A DNA stretch of 17,473 bases from CBIHON01 sp966211965. Its GTDB lineage: Bacteria > Pseudomonadota > Gammaproteobacteria > Burkholderiales > Burkholderiaceae_D. The DNA lies in assembly GCA_966211965.1 (NCBI GenBank), contig CBIHON010000069.1:1-17473 (forward strand). Direction: 5' to 3'. Shown in pieces: positions 1 through 7,879 of the stretch (its first letter is position 1; every line of letters starts with the position of its first letter). The position numbers and the translations under genes are program-made. A model generated the notes under the pieces. It saw only the letters and a program-made list of their open reading frames with translations. It did no database searches and had not been told where the DNA came from.

Positions 1-49
1 GAGCATCGCAGGCGCAAGATTGGCCGTGTACGGTCAGGATGAAACTGCT

Positions 50-547
50 CTAGCGTTCCGTCATATCGATCGTCACCTCATGCTTCGGCAAGGTGGTGAC
101 GTATTTGACGCGCACACCCTTTTCCGTGGCGCCGAGATTGATCAGCTCGTTCTTGACCGACCGGGCGCGAAACAGCGCCACCTCTTTGGCATTGCTGACG
201 TCGCGCTTGTCGCAATAGCCCGTCACCACGATTTGCCGAGCCTTTTGCACCGACTCGCCCAGCAAAGCAATGGCTTCGCGCCCGGCATCGCCGAACTCGC
301 GGCTCTTGGCATCGAATTCGATCACGGTGTGCTCGGCAAAAACCGCTTTACGAGCAGCGCTTTTCGGTTCTGCAGCGGCGGCGGCAGATGCCGGCGCCAC
401 GGAGGATTTAGGCGGATCGTAACGTGCGGGAGTTTGTGCTGCGGGCGGATTCTCTTGCGGCTGGGCCTGCTTGGTCTCGGTTTGGGCGCAGGCGGCCAGA
501 AGCAGAAGAGAAACCGCAGAGATGGCGGCTGATGTTTTGAATCGCAT
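50..547 (-). CDS. OmpA-like outer-membrane lipoprotein, degenerate
   Basis: A 165-aa predicted lipoprotein. The start at 547 is chosen because AGGA lies 5 nt upstream and a lipoprotein signal peptide follows at once: MRFK, a hydrophobic stretch at residues 9-19, and lipobox LAAC with Cys20. Longer in-frame starts only add an unrelated extension. Residues 21-65 are Ala/Pro/Gln-rich and probably a linker. From about residue 70 there is a weak OmpA_C-like fold (VIEFDAKS, then VVTGYCDKRDVSN, then ALFRARSVKNELINLGA). The usual TDxxG motif reads CDKRD, and the C-terminal NRR signature seen in the upstream Pal-like protein is missing, so peptidoglycan binding is uncertain. It lies 50 nt downstream of the Pal-like gene on the same strand and is probably co-transcribed. 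Lipoprotein status is well supported; the exact role is unknown. Confidence 0.8.
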   Translation of the reverse strand: MRFKTSAAISAVSLLLLAACAQTETKQAQPQENPPAAQTPARYDPPKSSVAPASAAAAAEPKSAARKAVFAEHTVIEFDAKSREFGDAGREAIALLGESVQKARQIVVTGYCDKRDVSNAKEVALFRARSVKNELINLGATEKGVRVKYVTTLPKHEVTIDMTER

Positions 548-597
548 AGATATCCTGTTCGGCATTAATCTCGGGATGGGGGCCGGGCCGGGTCTTG

Positions 598-1146
598 CTA
601 CTTGCCCGTTTTGCTTTCGGAATACACGATGTCCGCGCGGCGGTTTTCCGCCCATGCCGCCTCGTCGCTGCCCAGAGCCTTGGGCTTTTCCTTGCCGAAG
701 GAAACCGCTTCCAGGCTGCTATCCGGCACCCCCATCAAGACCAGCGCCTTACGCACCGCTTCGGCACGTTTCTGGCCCAAGGCGAGGTTGTATTCGCGGC
801 CGCCGCGTTCATCCGTGTTGCCCTGGATGACGACCTTGGTGCCTTTGTTGTTGCCCAAATATTTTGAATTTGCAGCGATGACGGGATTGAATTCCTGTTT
901 CAGGACATAGCTGTCGTAGTCAAAGTAGACGCTGTGTTTGGCCATGCTGCCGTCGGCATTATTGATGGCGCTGCTTGAAGTCGCGTTCACGGTTCCGACC
1001 GCTCTCGGATCGATCGATCCAATCGGCTCGATCGGCTTGGGCCTGATCGGCGCGGCGGCGCTGTCATTCGTTTTCGGGGTGCTGCTGCATGCTGCCAGCA
1101 GGATGGCGCCTGAAATACCGATGGCCAAGGTCTTAAGCATTTGCAT
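598..1146 (-). CDS. Pal-like peptidoglycan-associated lipoprotein (OmpA family)
   Basis: A 182-aa OmpA-family lipoprotein expected to sit in the outer membrane and bind peptidoglycan non-covalently. The start at 1146 has AGGAG 8 nt upstream. Signal peptide residues 1-19 end in lipobox LAAC (Cys20). A Ser/Pro/Ala-rich linker runs to about residue 70. The OmpA_C domain spans about 72-176: VYFDYDS at 73-79, GNTDERGGREYN at 109-120, LGQKRAEAV at 123-131, and NRRADIVY near 168-175. Asp112 and Arg127 match the residues that contact diaminopimelate in this family. The usual GHTDERG is GNTDERG here. Pal normally lies in a tol-pal operon, but no tolB, tolA or cpoB is present, so this may be a paralogue rather than the housekeeping Pal. 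It follows the kinase gene by 156 bp and probably has its own promoter. Confidence 0.9.
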   Translation of the reverse strand: MQMLKTLAIGISGAILLAACSSTPKTNDSAAAPIRPKPIEPIGSIDPRAVGTVNATSSSAINNADGSMAKHSVYFDYDSYVLKQEFNPVIAANSKYLGNNKGTKVVIQGNTDERGGREYNLALGQKRAEAVRKALVLMGVPDSSLEAVSFGKEKPKALGSDEAAWAENRRADIVYSESKTGK

Positions 1147-1213
1147 TTTATTTTCTCCTGTTTGTTTAAAAATGGCCTTGCAACGGCTCTAGTGGACTGT
1201 AACAGCCGGCACA

Positions 1214-1241
1214 GAAATACACTTGCCATGGTGCATGACAA
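1214..1241 (-). promoter_or_regulatory. possible sigma70 promoter of the Pal-like gene
   Basis: Reading the minus strand, TTGTCA (1236-1241) matches 5 of 6 of the -35 consensus. It is followed after 16 nt by TATTTC (1214-1219), a poor -10 with about half the consensus bases. It sits about 70 nt upstream of the start codon in the 156-bp gap after the kinase gene. The -35 is good and the -10 weak, so this is only a candidate. Confidence 0.3.
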
Positions 1242-1302
1242 GACTTAGGCGAAACTTAAAATCGGCGAATAACGGGAAATGTAGAAAGGTACACAGCCGT
1301 AA

Positions 1303-2652
1303 TCAGACTGTGGCGGCGGCCATGTTCGCCGGCGACGGGAGCGGTTGGATTACAGCAAAAGTGACTTTGACTTCCAGCCCGCCGAGTGCCGCATCACCTA
1401 GTTCCAGCGTCGCCCCATGCTTGTCGGCAATCGCCTTGACGATGCTCAGTCCCAGCCCGCTGCCGCTCGGGCTGGTGCCCGGCACCCGGTAAAAACGGTC
1501 GAATACCCGGCCCCGCCCTTCTGCCGGTATGCCGCCGCCCGAGTCCTGGATCGTCAGGACGGCGCACGAGCCTTCCGTCATGACATCGATCGAAACCTGC
1601 CCGCGTTCCGGTGTGTACCGGGCGGCGTTGTCGAGCAGGTTACGGATCATGATGCGCAGGCTTTCCGCATCGCCGGGAACCTCCACCGGTGCCAGTTCGC
1701 CGCATTGCATCCGAATATGCCGAGACAGCGCGAAGGCGGCCACGTCATTGACCGCCAGTTCGACGCACGCCGGCAATGACGTCGCCGTCGGCTCGAATGC
1801 CTGCGGCAAGGGATCCTGCCGTGCCAGCGCCAGCAATTGTTCCATCAAGCGCTTGGCGCGGTCGACCCCGCCCAGCAAGCGCGCAATCGCCTGGGCGCGC
1901 GCGGTATCATCCTTGGCGCGCTCCAGGGTTTGCACTTGCAGCCTGAGCGCAGTCAGCGGCGTACGCAATTCATGCGCGGCATCTGCCACGAAACGCTGCT
2001 GCGACTGCAGCGCCTGCGCCATGCGAACCAGCAGGGAATTCAACTCGGTCACCAGGAGCGAGACTTCGCGCGGCACGCCTTCATCGGAAATCGGCGCGAG
2101 CGAGTTGGCGTTGCGGTTGGCCAGTTCGTGGCCGATGCGGTTCAATGGCGACAGCGCCGAACTCACCACCCACCACGCGGCGACGAACAGCAACAGGGAA
2201 ACCGGGATGACAGGCCACAGCGAACGCAATACCAGGGCAATCGCGCGATCACGCCGGATCTTCAACTGCTGCGCAACCTGGATCACGCGCTTGGGCGTGC
2301 GAACCGCATAGACGCGCCAGTCGCCGTTGTCCAAGGTCACGGTGGAATAGCCGAGCATCGCCTGCTCCGGCAAGGCCCGGTAGGCGCGCGATTGATAGAC
2401 CCGCACCCCGCTGTCGCTCCACACCTGGATCACGAATTCGAAGCCGCTGTCGTCGGCAGCCGGCATGCTGTGCCATTCGTTTTCGGCGAAGCTGCTGTCC
2501 TGCAGCGCCAGCGCCATCTGCTGCATGTGGTAGTCGAACAGCTTGTTGGCTTGCCGCATCGCGGCCTGGAACAAGCTTCCAACCTGCAGCGCAGCGGCGA
2601 CCAGGATCGCGACTCCGAGCAGCAATATCAATCGGACCCGCAGCGAGCGCAT
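1303..2652 (-). CDS. sensor histidine kinase (QseC/PmrB-like)
   Basis: A 449-aa membrane kinase that autophosphorylates on His and passes phosphate to the response regulator encoded directly upstream. The start at 2652 (MRSLRVRLILLLG) overlaps the regulator's stop codon by 1 nt (TGATG), indicating translational coupling; the longer in-frame extension is not native. TM1 is about residues 7-25, then a periplasmic sensor region of about 115 aa, TM2 about 145-167, and a HAMP-like linker. The H-box FVADAAHELRTP carries phospho-acceptor His227. The N-box NLLDNAARY has Asn338 and Asn342. The G1 box is DSGGG (370-374) and the G2 box GSGLGLS (397-403). All catalytic motifs are intact. The signal is not evident; operon position suggests envelope stress or pump substrates. 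Confidence 0.93.
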   Translation of the reverse strand: MRSLRVRLILLLGVAILVAAALQVGSLFQAAMRQANKLFDYHMQQMALALQDSSFAENEWHSMPAADDSGFEFVIQVWSDSGVRVYQSRAYRALPEQAMLGYSTVTLDNGDWRVYAVRTPKRVIQVAQQLKIRRDRAIALVLRSLWPVIPVSLLLFVAAWWVVSSALSPLNRIGHELANRNANSLAPISDEGVPREVSLLVTELNSLLVRMAQALQSQQRFVADAAHELRTPLTALRLQVQTLERAKDDTARAQAIARLLGGVDRAKRLMEQLLALARQDPLPQAFEPTATSLPACVELAVNDVAAFALSRHIRMQCGELAPVEVPGDAESLRIMIRNLLDNAARYTPERGQVSIDVMTEGSCAVLTIQDSGGGIPAEGRGRVFDRFYRVPGTSPSGSGLGLSIVKAIADKHGATLELGDAALGGLEVKVTFAVIQPLPSPANMAAATV

Positions 2653-3311
2653 CAGGTCTTTTCCACCATGTATCCGACGCCGCGGACATTGGTGATGAAT
2701 TGCTGGCCGAGTTTTTTGCGCAAGCCGTGAATGTAGACCTCCACCGCATTGCTTTCGACCTCGCCCGACCAGCCGTACAACTGCTCTTCCAACTGGCTGC
2801 GCGAGAGGATGGCGCCGGGCCGGGCGATCAAGGCATCGAGAATGGCCCATTCGCGCGAAGACAGGATGACCTGGCGTTGCGCGACCTCTACTTGCCGGGT
2901 TTCCGTGTTGATCGTCACGTCGCCGTTGCGGTACATCGGATCAACGCGGCCGCGCGCCCTGCGCACCAGCGCGTGCAGGCGGGCGATCAGCTCTTCCAGG
3001 TCGAACGGTTTGACCAGGTAATCGTCGGCGCCGGCATTGAGCCCCTGCACCCGATGCGCCACCGTGTCGCGCGCCGTCACCACCAGCACCGGTATGCCGT
3101 TGCCGCGCGAGCGCAAACTGCGCAAAACCTCGATGCCGTCCTTTTGCGGCAAGCCGAGATCGAGCAGAAGCGCATCGTAGGCTTGCGTGCTGAGCGCGAT
3201 TTCCGCATCCATGCCGTTGGCCACCCAGTCGACGCCGATGCCTTCGTCACCCAGGGCGATCTGGATGTTCTCGCCGATCATCGCGTCGTCTTCCACCAAA
3301 AGGACTTTCAT
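2652..3311 (-). CDS. OmpR/PhoB-family response regulator
   Basis: A 219-aa two-domain transcription factor. The receiver domain (about 1-115) shows the acidic pair Asp8/Asp9 (VEDD), phospho-acceptor Asp51 (LLLDLGLP), Thr79 and Lys101 (VKPF). The winged-helix DNA-binding domain (about 125-219) ends with the recognition region NAVEVYIHGLRKKL and the wing NVRGVGYMVEK. It most resembles the QseB/PmrA/TctD group. It is coupled to the downstream kinase gene and lies just after the RND pump gene, so regulation of that pump is the likely job (inference). Its upstream region has been changed: the stop of the pump gene was originally 5 nt away but is now 166 nt away because of the inserted inverted-repeat element. 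The AGGA now found 11 nt before the ATG belongs to that element. Confidence 0.95.
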   Translation of the reverse strand: MKVLLVEDDAMIGENIQIALGDEGIGVDWVANGMDAEIALSTQAYDALLLDLGLPQKDGIEVLRSLRSRGNGIPVLVVTARDTVAHRVQGLNAGADDYLVKPFDLEELIARLHALVRRARGRVDPMYRNGDVTINTETRQVEVAQRQVILSSREWAILDALIARPGAILSRSQLEEQLYGWSGEVESNAVEVYIHGLRKKLGQQFITNVRGVGYMVEKT

Positions 3312-3317
3312 GGGATC

Positions 3318-3480
3318 TAGTGTCCTGTTCCGTAAATTCGTTGCATAAAAGATGACGAGAATCGCGCCGATACCGCGTCAAAAATGCGCGCAAGGCCTCG
3401 GCCTTGCTGTGCTTTTTTCCTTGTCTCTGCCCGATTTCGTCACTTTTACTTTTGCTACGAATTTACGGAACAGGACACTA
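3318..3480. mobile_element. MITE-like terminal-inverted-repeat element at the pump/regulator junction
   Basis: A perfect 25-bp inverted repeat (3317-3341 and 3457-3481) begins CTAGTGTCCTG. The element proper is 159 bp (3320-3478) with 22-bp terminal repeats, flanked by a TA dinucleotide on each side (3318-3319 and 3479-3480), as expected for a 2-bp target duplication of the IS630/Tc1-mariner or TA-targeting IS5 type. There is no transposase. Removing the element and one TA restores a pump stop codon TAG five nt before the regulator ATG. The element now supplies the G of the pump's TAG stop and, at its other end, an AGGA 11 nt before the regulator start. It also carries a hairpin with T-runs on both sides. 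The element family was not identified. Confidence 0.8.
3390..3407. terminator. hairpin with flanking T-runs inside the MITE-like element
   Basis: A 7-bp GC-rich stem GCAAGGC/GCCTTGC with tetraloop CTCG. On the plus strand a run of six T follows after 5 nt; on the minus strand a run of five T follows after 5 nt. It is therefore terminator-like in both directions, though the spacing to the T-tracts is longer than ideal. On the minus strand it lies between the pump and regulator genes and could attenuate read-through. Confidence 0.4.
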
Positions 3481-6400
3481 GCGCCCTTGATGAGTCAAGG
3501 CCGGTACGCCCGCTTCCTTCAGCCCCAGCACCGGATCGGATTCAAACTGCAAAGGCCCCGCGCCGCTGAACCGATCGAGCAGCAGATAAATCACCGGCGT
3601 GATGAACAGCGTGATCACCTGCGATACCAGCAAACCGCCGACGATCGCCAACCCCAGCGGCTGGCGCAGTTCGGCCCCGGCGCCCAGGCCGAGCGCGATC
3701 GGCACCGCACCCATCAGGGCCGCCAGCGTAGTCATCATGATCGGCCGGAAGCGCAGGATGCAAGCGGTGCGGATCGCCTCGACCGGATGCATACCCTCGG
3801 TGCGCTGCGCATCGAGCGCGAAGTCGATCATCATGATCGCGTTTTTCTTGACGATGCCGATCAGCATCAGGATGCCGATGGTGGCGATCAGCGTCAGCTC
3901 GAACCCGAAAAGACGCAGGGTCAACAACGCTCCCACCGCCGCCGAAGGCAAGCCGGCCAGAATCGTGATCGGGTGGATATAGCTTTCGTACAGCACGCCG
4001 AGCAGGATGTAAATCACCGTGATCGCCAGCACCAGGAGTACGATCTGGCTGCTCTGCGAGGACTGGAACACCGCCGCATCGCCGGAGTAGGAAGTGATCA
4101 CGCTGGCCGGCATGCCGAGCGAAGCCTTGATCTGTTCGATCTTCTTGCTGGCGTCGCCCAGCGGCACGTCGGGAGCCAGATTGAACGACACGGTGACCGC
4201 CTGCAATTGCCCCTGATGATTGACCGAAATTGGTCCGGCCGAACGCCGCACCGACGCCAGGCTGAGCAGCGGCACCAGTGCTCCGCTCTTGCTGCGCACA
4301 TAAATCTTGCTGAGATCGGTTTCGTTTTGCTGTCCCGAATTCGCATCCTGCAAGATCACCTGATAGCTGTTGCTGCTGGTGAAAATGGTCGACACCTGGC
4401 GATCGCCATAGGCGCTGTACAAGGCCGTGCGCACATCCTGGATCTGCACCCCAGCCTCGTTGGCGCGGTCGCGATTGACGTCGAGGACGGCTTGCAGGCC
4501 TTTCATCTGTGAATCGCTGGTGACATCGCGGAAAATCGGCTCGGCACGCATTTTTTCCTGCAATTTCTCGGACCAGTCGGTCAGCTCGTCGGCGCGCACA
4601 CTCTGCAGCACGTATTGATAGCGGCTCTTGCTCTGCTTGCCGCCCAACCGCAAGTTCTGCACCGGCGTCATGTACACCGCGAGGCCCGGCACTCCACGGG
4701 TCTTGCGCCGCAGTTCTTCCATCACCTGGTCCATCGGCTTGCGCTCCTTGCGGTCTTTCAGGCCGATGAACAGGGTGCCGGCATTGCCGCTGGTGACGCG
4801 CGAGGCGACGCTTTCGATGTTCGGATCTGCGGCGATAATATCGGCTGCGGCCTTGACCAGCGCAACCATGGTCGGATAGGAGGCATCCTGCGGGCCTTCG
4901 ACGGTGGCGCTGATCTGGCCGATATCCTCGCTCGGAAAGAAGCCTTTCGGAATGGTCACGAACAACAGCACGGTGAGCGCGAACGTCGCGAGCGCGACCA
5001 GCAAAACCGTGTTGCGATGCGCCAGGCACCAATCCAGCCCGCGGGTATAGGCATCGAGCACCGCTTGGAAGCCTTTTTCAAACGCGCGGCTCAGCCAATT
5101 GTCCTGCTCATGGCTTTCATGCTTGAGGTAGCGGCTGCACATCATCGGCACCAGCGAGAGCGACACCACGGCCGACACCAGGATCGCCAGCGATACCACC
5201 GCCGCGAATTCATGGAACATCAAACCGATCACGCCCGGCATGAAGAAGATCGGAATAAACACGGCAACCAGCGAGATCGAGATCGACAGGATGGTGAATC
5301 CGACTTCACGCGACCCCTTGAGCGCGGCGGCCAGCGGCTCCATGCCCTGCTCCACGTAACGCACGATATTTTCCAGCATGACGATCGCATCGTCGACCAC
5401 CAGGCCGACCGCGATGGTGATGCCGAGCAGCGAAATATTGTCGAGGCTATAGCCCAGCCAATACATCAGCGCAAAGCAGCCGATCAATGAAATCGGCAGG
5501 GACAACACCGGAATCGCGGTGGCCGACAAGCGTTTGAGGAACAGGAAAATCACCAGCACCACCAGCACGATAGTCAGCAGCAGCGTGTGCTTGACGTCGG
5601 CGATTGCCTCGCGGATCGAAGCTGAGCGGTCGTTCAAGACCTGTACGTTGATCGAGGCCGGCATCTGCGATTTGAATTGCGGCAGCGTCGCCTTGACCGC
5701 GTCAACCACTGCCACCGTATTCGCATTGGGCTGGCGCTGTACGCCCAGGAGGATCGACGGTTCGCCATTGGCCCAACTGCCGCTCTTGACCGATTCGACG
5801 CTGTCTTCCACCTCGGCGACATCGCGCAGGCGCGTGGTCAGTCCGTCACGGCTGCTAATGACCAGGTTGGCAAAGGCGGCGGCATTGGCCAGTTGGCGGT
5901 TCGCTTCCAGCGTCAGGCTCTGGCGCGGACCGTCCAGCACGCCGACCGGGCTGTTGGCGTTGGCGCTGCGGATCGCCGCAGCCAGTTCATCCATCGTCAT
6001 GTTGCGCGCCGCCAGTTCATTCGGCTTGGCTTTGATGCGCACGGCAAACCGCCGCTGGCCGAAGATCAGTACCTGCGCCACGCCATCGATGGTGGAAAGC
6101 GAAGGTGAAATCAGGTTTTCCGCATACTCGTTGACCTCGGACAGCGAGAGCGAGGGCGAAGTCAGCGCCACCACCAGGACGGCGGCATCGGCCGGATTCA
6201 CTTTGCGATAGGCCGGCAGCGAAGTCATTTCCGGCGGCAGGCTGCGCTGGGCGCGCAGCAAAGCTGCTTGCACGTCAACCGCGGCGGCATCGATGTCGCG
6301 GTCGGAATTGAATTCGAGGATGATCGAAGTATTCCCAAGCGTATTGCTGGAACTGATGGTCGCCAAGCCCGAGATGGTCGAGAATTGTTTTTCCAGGGGC

Positions 6401-6594
6401 GTGGCGACCGAGGCTGCCATGATTTCCGGACTGGCGCCGGGCAGCACCGCGGTGACATTGATGATCGGCGTGTTATAGGTAGGCAGCGCCGCGATCGGCA
6501 GATTGACGTAAGCGAAAAGCCCGAGCACCACCACGGCGGCCGAGAGCAGCACGGACATGACCGGACGACGGATGCAGAGTTCTGAAATGTTCAC
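3478..6594 (-). CDS. RND efflux pump inner-membrane subunit (HAE1 family, MdtC/MuxC-like)
   Basis: A 1038-aa proton-driven drug/toxic-compound exporter of normal family length. The start is GTG at 6594, with the usual MNISELCIRRPVMSVLL opening and TM1 at about 11-30. The TM4 motif GLVVDDAIVMLENIV has the proton-relay pair Asp401/Asp402. The TM10 motif GIVKKNAIMMIDFA carries the conserved lysine (about 916-917). Two large periplasmic loops (about 35-335 and 550-860) and roughly 12 membrane segments are visible. The sequence is closer to MdtB/MdtC/MuxB/MuxC pumps than to AcrB, but only one RND gene is present, not a pair. It follows its adaptor gene by 48 nt. Its stop codon overlaps the inserted element. 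No outer-membrane channel gene is nearby, so a shared TolC-like channel is likely (inference). Confidence 0.96.
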   Translation of the reverse strand: MNISELCIRRPVMSVLLSAAVVVLGLFAYVNLPIAALPTYNTPIINVTAVLPGASPEIMAASVATPLEKQFSTISGLATISSSNTLGNTSIILEFNSDRDIDAAAVDVQAALLRAQRSLPPEMTSLPAYRKVNPADAAVLVVALTSPSLSLSEVNEYAENLISPSLSTIDGVAQVLIFGQRRFAVRIKAKPNELAARNMTMDELAAAIRSANANSPVGVLDGPRQSLTLEANRQLANAAAFANLVISSRDGLTTRLRDVAEVEDSVESVKSGSWANGEPSILLGVQRQPNANTVAVVDAVKATLPQFKSQMPASINVQVLNDRSASIREAIADVKHTLLLTIVLVVLVIFLFLKRLSATAIPVLSLPISLIGCFALMYWLGYSLDNISLLGITIAVGLVVDDAIVMLENIVRYVEQGMEPLAAALKGSREVGFTILSISISLVAVFIPIFFMPGVIGLMFHEFAAVVSLAILVSAVVSLSLVPMMCSRYLKHESHEQDNWLSRAFEKGFQAVLDAYTRGLDWCLAHRNTVLLVALATFALTVLLFVTIPKGFFPSEDIGQISATVEGPQDASYPTMVALVKAAADIIAADPNIESVASRVTSGNAGTLFIGLKDRKERKPMDQVMEELRRKTRGVPGLAVYMTPVQNLRLGGKQSKSRYQYVLQSVRADELTDWSEKLQEKMRAEPIFRDVTSDSQMKGLQAVLDVNRDRANEAGVQIQDVRTALYSAYGDRQVSTIFTSSNSYQVILQDANSGQQNETDLSKIYVRSKSGALVPLLSLASVRRSAGPISVNHQGQLQAVTVSFNLAPDVPLGDASKKIEQIKASLGMPASVITSYSGDAAVFQSSQSSQIVLLVLAITVIYILLGVLYESYIHPITILAGLPSAAVGALLTLRLFGFELTLIATIGILMLIGIVKKNAIMMIDFALDAQRTEGMHPVEAIRTACILRFRPIMMTTLAALMGAVPIALGLGAGAELRQPLGLAIVGGLLVSQVITLFITPVIYLLLDRFSGAGPLQFESDPVLGLKEAGVPALTHQGR

Positions 6595-6620
6595 GGTATG
6601 AAGCCTATTTTTCTGTAGCC

Positions 6621-6642
6621 TAGAGCCTGTTATGAAGTCAAA
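6621..6642. repeat. solitary end of the inverted-repeat family found at 7993-8183
   Basis: The 22 nt starting TAGAGCCTGTTATGAA match the terminal repeat of the element in the ligase gene at all but one or two positions. Here there is only one end, with no partner arm nearby. It fills almost half of the 48-nt gap between the adaptor stop and the pump start. It could be a remnant of an excised or deleted copy. Confidence 0.55.
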
Positions 6643-7776
6643 CTAAGGCTTTTTCTTGCCTTGCTTGCCGCCTTCCGGCGCCGTCTGTACTTCTTTCACC
6701 TGGCTGCCCGGCCGCAGGTTTTGCGATCCCTCCACCACGATGCGCGCACCGGCATTCAAGCCCGCCACCACGGCTTGTTCGCCTTCGATCGCAACCACAT
6801 CGACTGTCTGGATCTTTACCTTGTCGTCCGGCTGCACCACGTACACGAATTTTTCAGTCGGGCCGGTGACCACGGCCTGGGCCGGCACCACCACTGCATC
6901 CGGCAGCGTGCGCGAGACCAGGCTGATATTGACGTAGGTGCCCGGCCACATCTGCCGGCTCGGGTTGGCGAATTGCGCCTTCATGCGGATCGTGCCGCTT
7001 TGCGTATCGGCCGTGTTATCGATGAAGACCAGCCTGCCTTGCTGCACCGCACCGCCGTCTTGCGCCTGCACCGGCGCATCGCCTTTGGGGTAAGTCGTGA
7101 GGATGTATTTCAATTCGCGTTCCGGCAGCGAAAATGTGACACCGATCGGATCGAGCTGCGCAATCGTGACCATCGGCGCGCCGGAAGGCTGCACCAGGCT
7201 GCCGGGATGCACACTGATGGCGCCCAGCCGGCCGCCGATGCTGGCACGGATCTGGTTGTAGCCAAGCGCGACATTGCTGGACTGGATCGCGGCCTGATCG
7301 GCGCGCAGGGTGCTTTGCGCCGACTCGAGCTTGTTGCGGGCGCTATCGACCACGGCCTGCGACACAAATCCTTTCGCCAGCAATTCCTGGTTGCGCCTGA
7401 GGGCCATCTCGGCTTCAGCCAGGTCGGCACGGTCGCGCGCCAGTTGCGCCCTGGCTTTTTCGACATTGGAGGTATCGCTGCGCTCGTCGAGCGTGAACAG
7501 CAATTGTCCGGCGCGCACTTCCTGGCCTTCCGTCACATGGACTGCGCGTACTACGTTCTGCACTTGCGGATGGACCTCGACGGCATCGAGCGCCGCGACG
7601 TAGCCATTTGCATTCACCGTAATCGGGATCGATTTCTTTTCGGCCAGGCCGGTTTTCACGACTTGGACCGGATTGCGCGGCGCCTTGTTCGACTCAGCCT
7701 TGCCTTGCAAAAAGAAATAGCCGCCTGCTGCCACTAATCCGGAGCCGATCAGGATGTACTTGAGTGTCCTGCGCAT
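6643..7776 (-). CDS. RND efflux periplasmic adaptor (membrane fusion protein, MdtA-like)
   Basis: A 377-aa adaptor that joins the RND pump to an outer-membrane channel. An N-terminal hydrophobic anchor spans residues 7-23 without a lipobox Cys, so it is probably anchored by an uncleaved helix. The lipoyl-like half-motif is at about 66-98 (VEVHPQVQNVVRAVHVTEGQEV). An alpha-hairpin coiled coil runs about 102-172, rich in Ala/Gln/Arg heptads. The second lipoyl half follows (IRASIGGRLGAISVHPGSLV), then a beta-barrel and membrane-proximal domain (about 200-365). A basic tail, KQGKKKP, closes it. The start at 7776 has no strong Shine-Dalgarno sequence (CCTTTTCCATATG), so initiation may be weak or the start slightly different. 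It is the first gene of the efflux operon. Confidence 0.95.
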   Translation of the reverse strand: MRRTLKYILIGSGLVAAGGYFFLQGKAESNKAPRNPVQVVKTGLAEKKSIPITVNANGYVAALDAVEVHPQVQNVVRAVHVTEGQEVRAGQLLFTLDERSDTSNVEKARAQLARDRADLAEAEMALRRNQELLAKGFVSQAVVDSARNKLESAQSTLRADQAAIQSSNVALGYNQIRASIGGRLGAISVHPGSLVQPSGAPMVTIAQLDPIGVTFSLPERELKYILTTYPKGDAPVQAQDGGAVQQGRLVFIDNTADTQSGTIRMKAQFANPSRQMWPGTYVNISLVSRTLPDAVVVPAQAVVTGPTEKFVYVVQPDDKVKIQTVDVVAIEGEQAVVAGLNAGARIVVEGSQNLRPGSQVKEVQTAPEGGKQGKKKP

Positions 7777-7827
7777 ATGGAAAAGGAAAGGTTGTTTTGC
7801 ATAGGTACTTGATTATCGGAAATATTG

Positions 7828-7841
7828 TCGAACTTCTTCGA
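7828..7841. promoter_or_regulatory. small inverted repeat upstream of the efflux operon
   Basis: TCGAA-CTTC-TTCGA, 5-bp arms and 4-nt spacer, lies about 52 nt upstream of the adaptor start. A TATAAA hexamer on the minus strand (7853-7858) is just upstream of it and could be a -10, with imperfectly spaced -35 candidates around 7874-7883. It could be an operator; short repeats like this also arise by chance. Confidence 0.25.
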
Positions 7842-7879
7842 ACGGAGTGTACTTTATAGGCACCCGGGATTCCACACAA

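Noticed and set aside
1837..2730. 297-codon plus-strand open frame opposite the histidine kinase
   Set aside because: Shadow of the kinase gene; composition dominated by Arg/Gln/His and no domain seen.
3352..4512. 386-codon plus-strand open frame starting in the MITE-like element
   Set aside because: It runs antisense to the RND pump gene, is rich in Arg/His/Gln/Asp as expected for a shadow frame, and has no ribosome site or recognisable domain.
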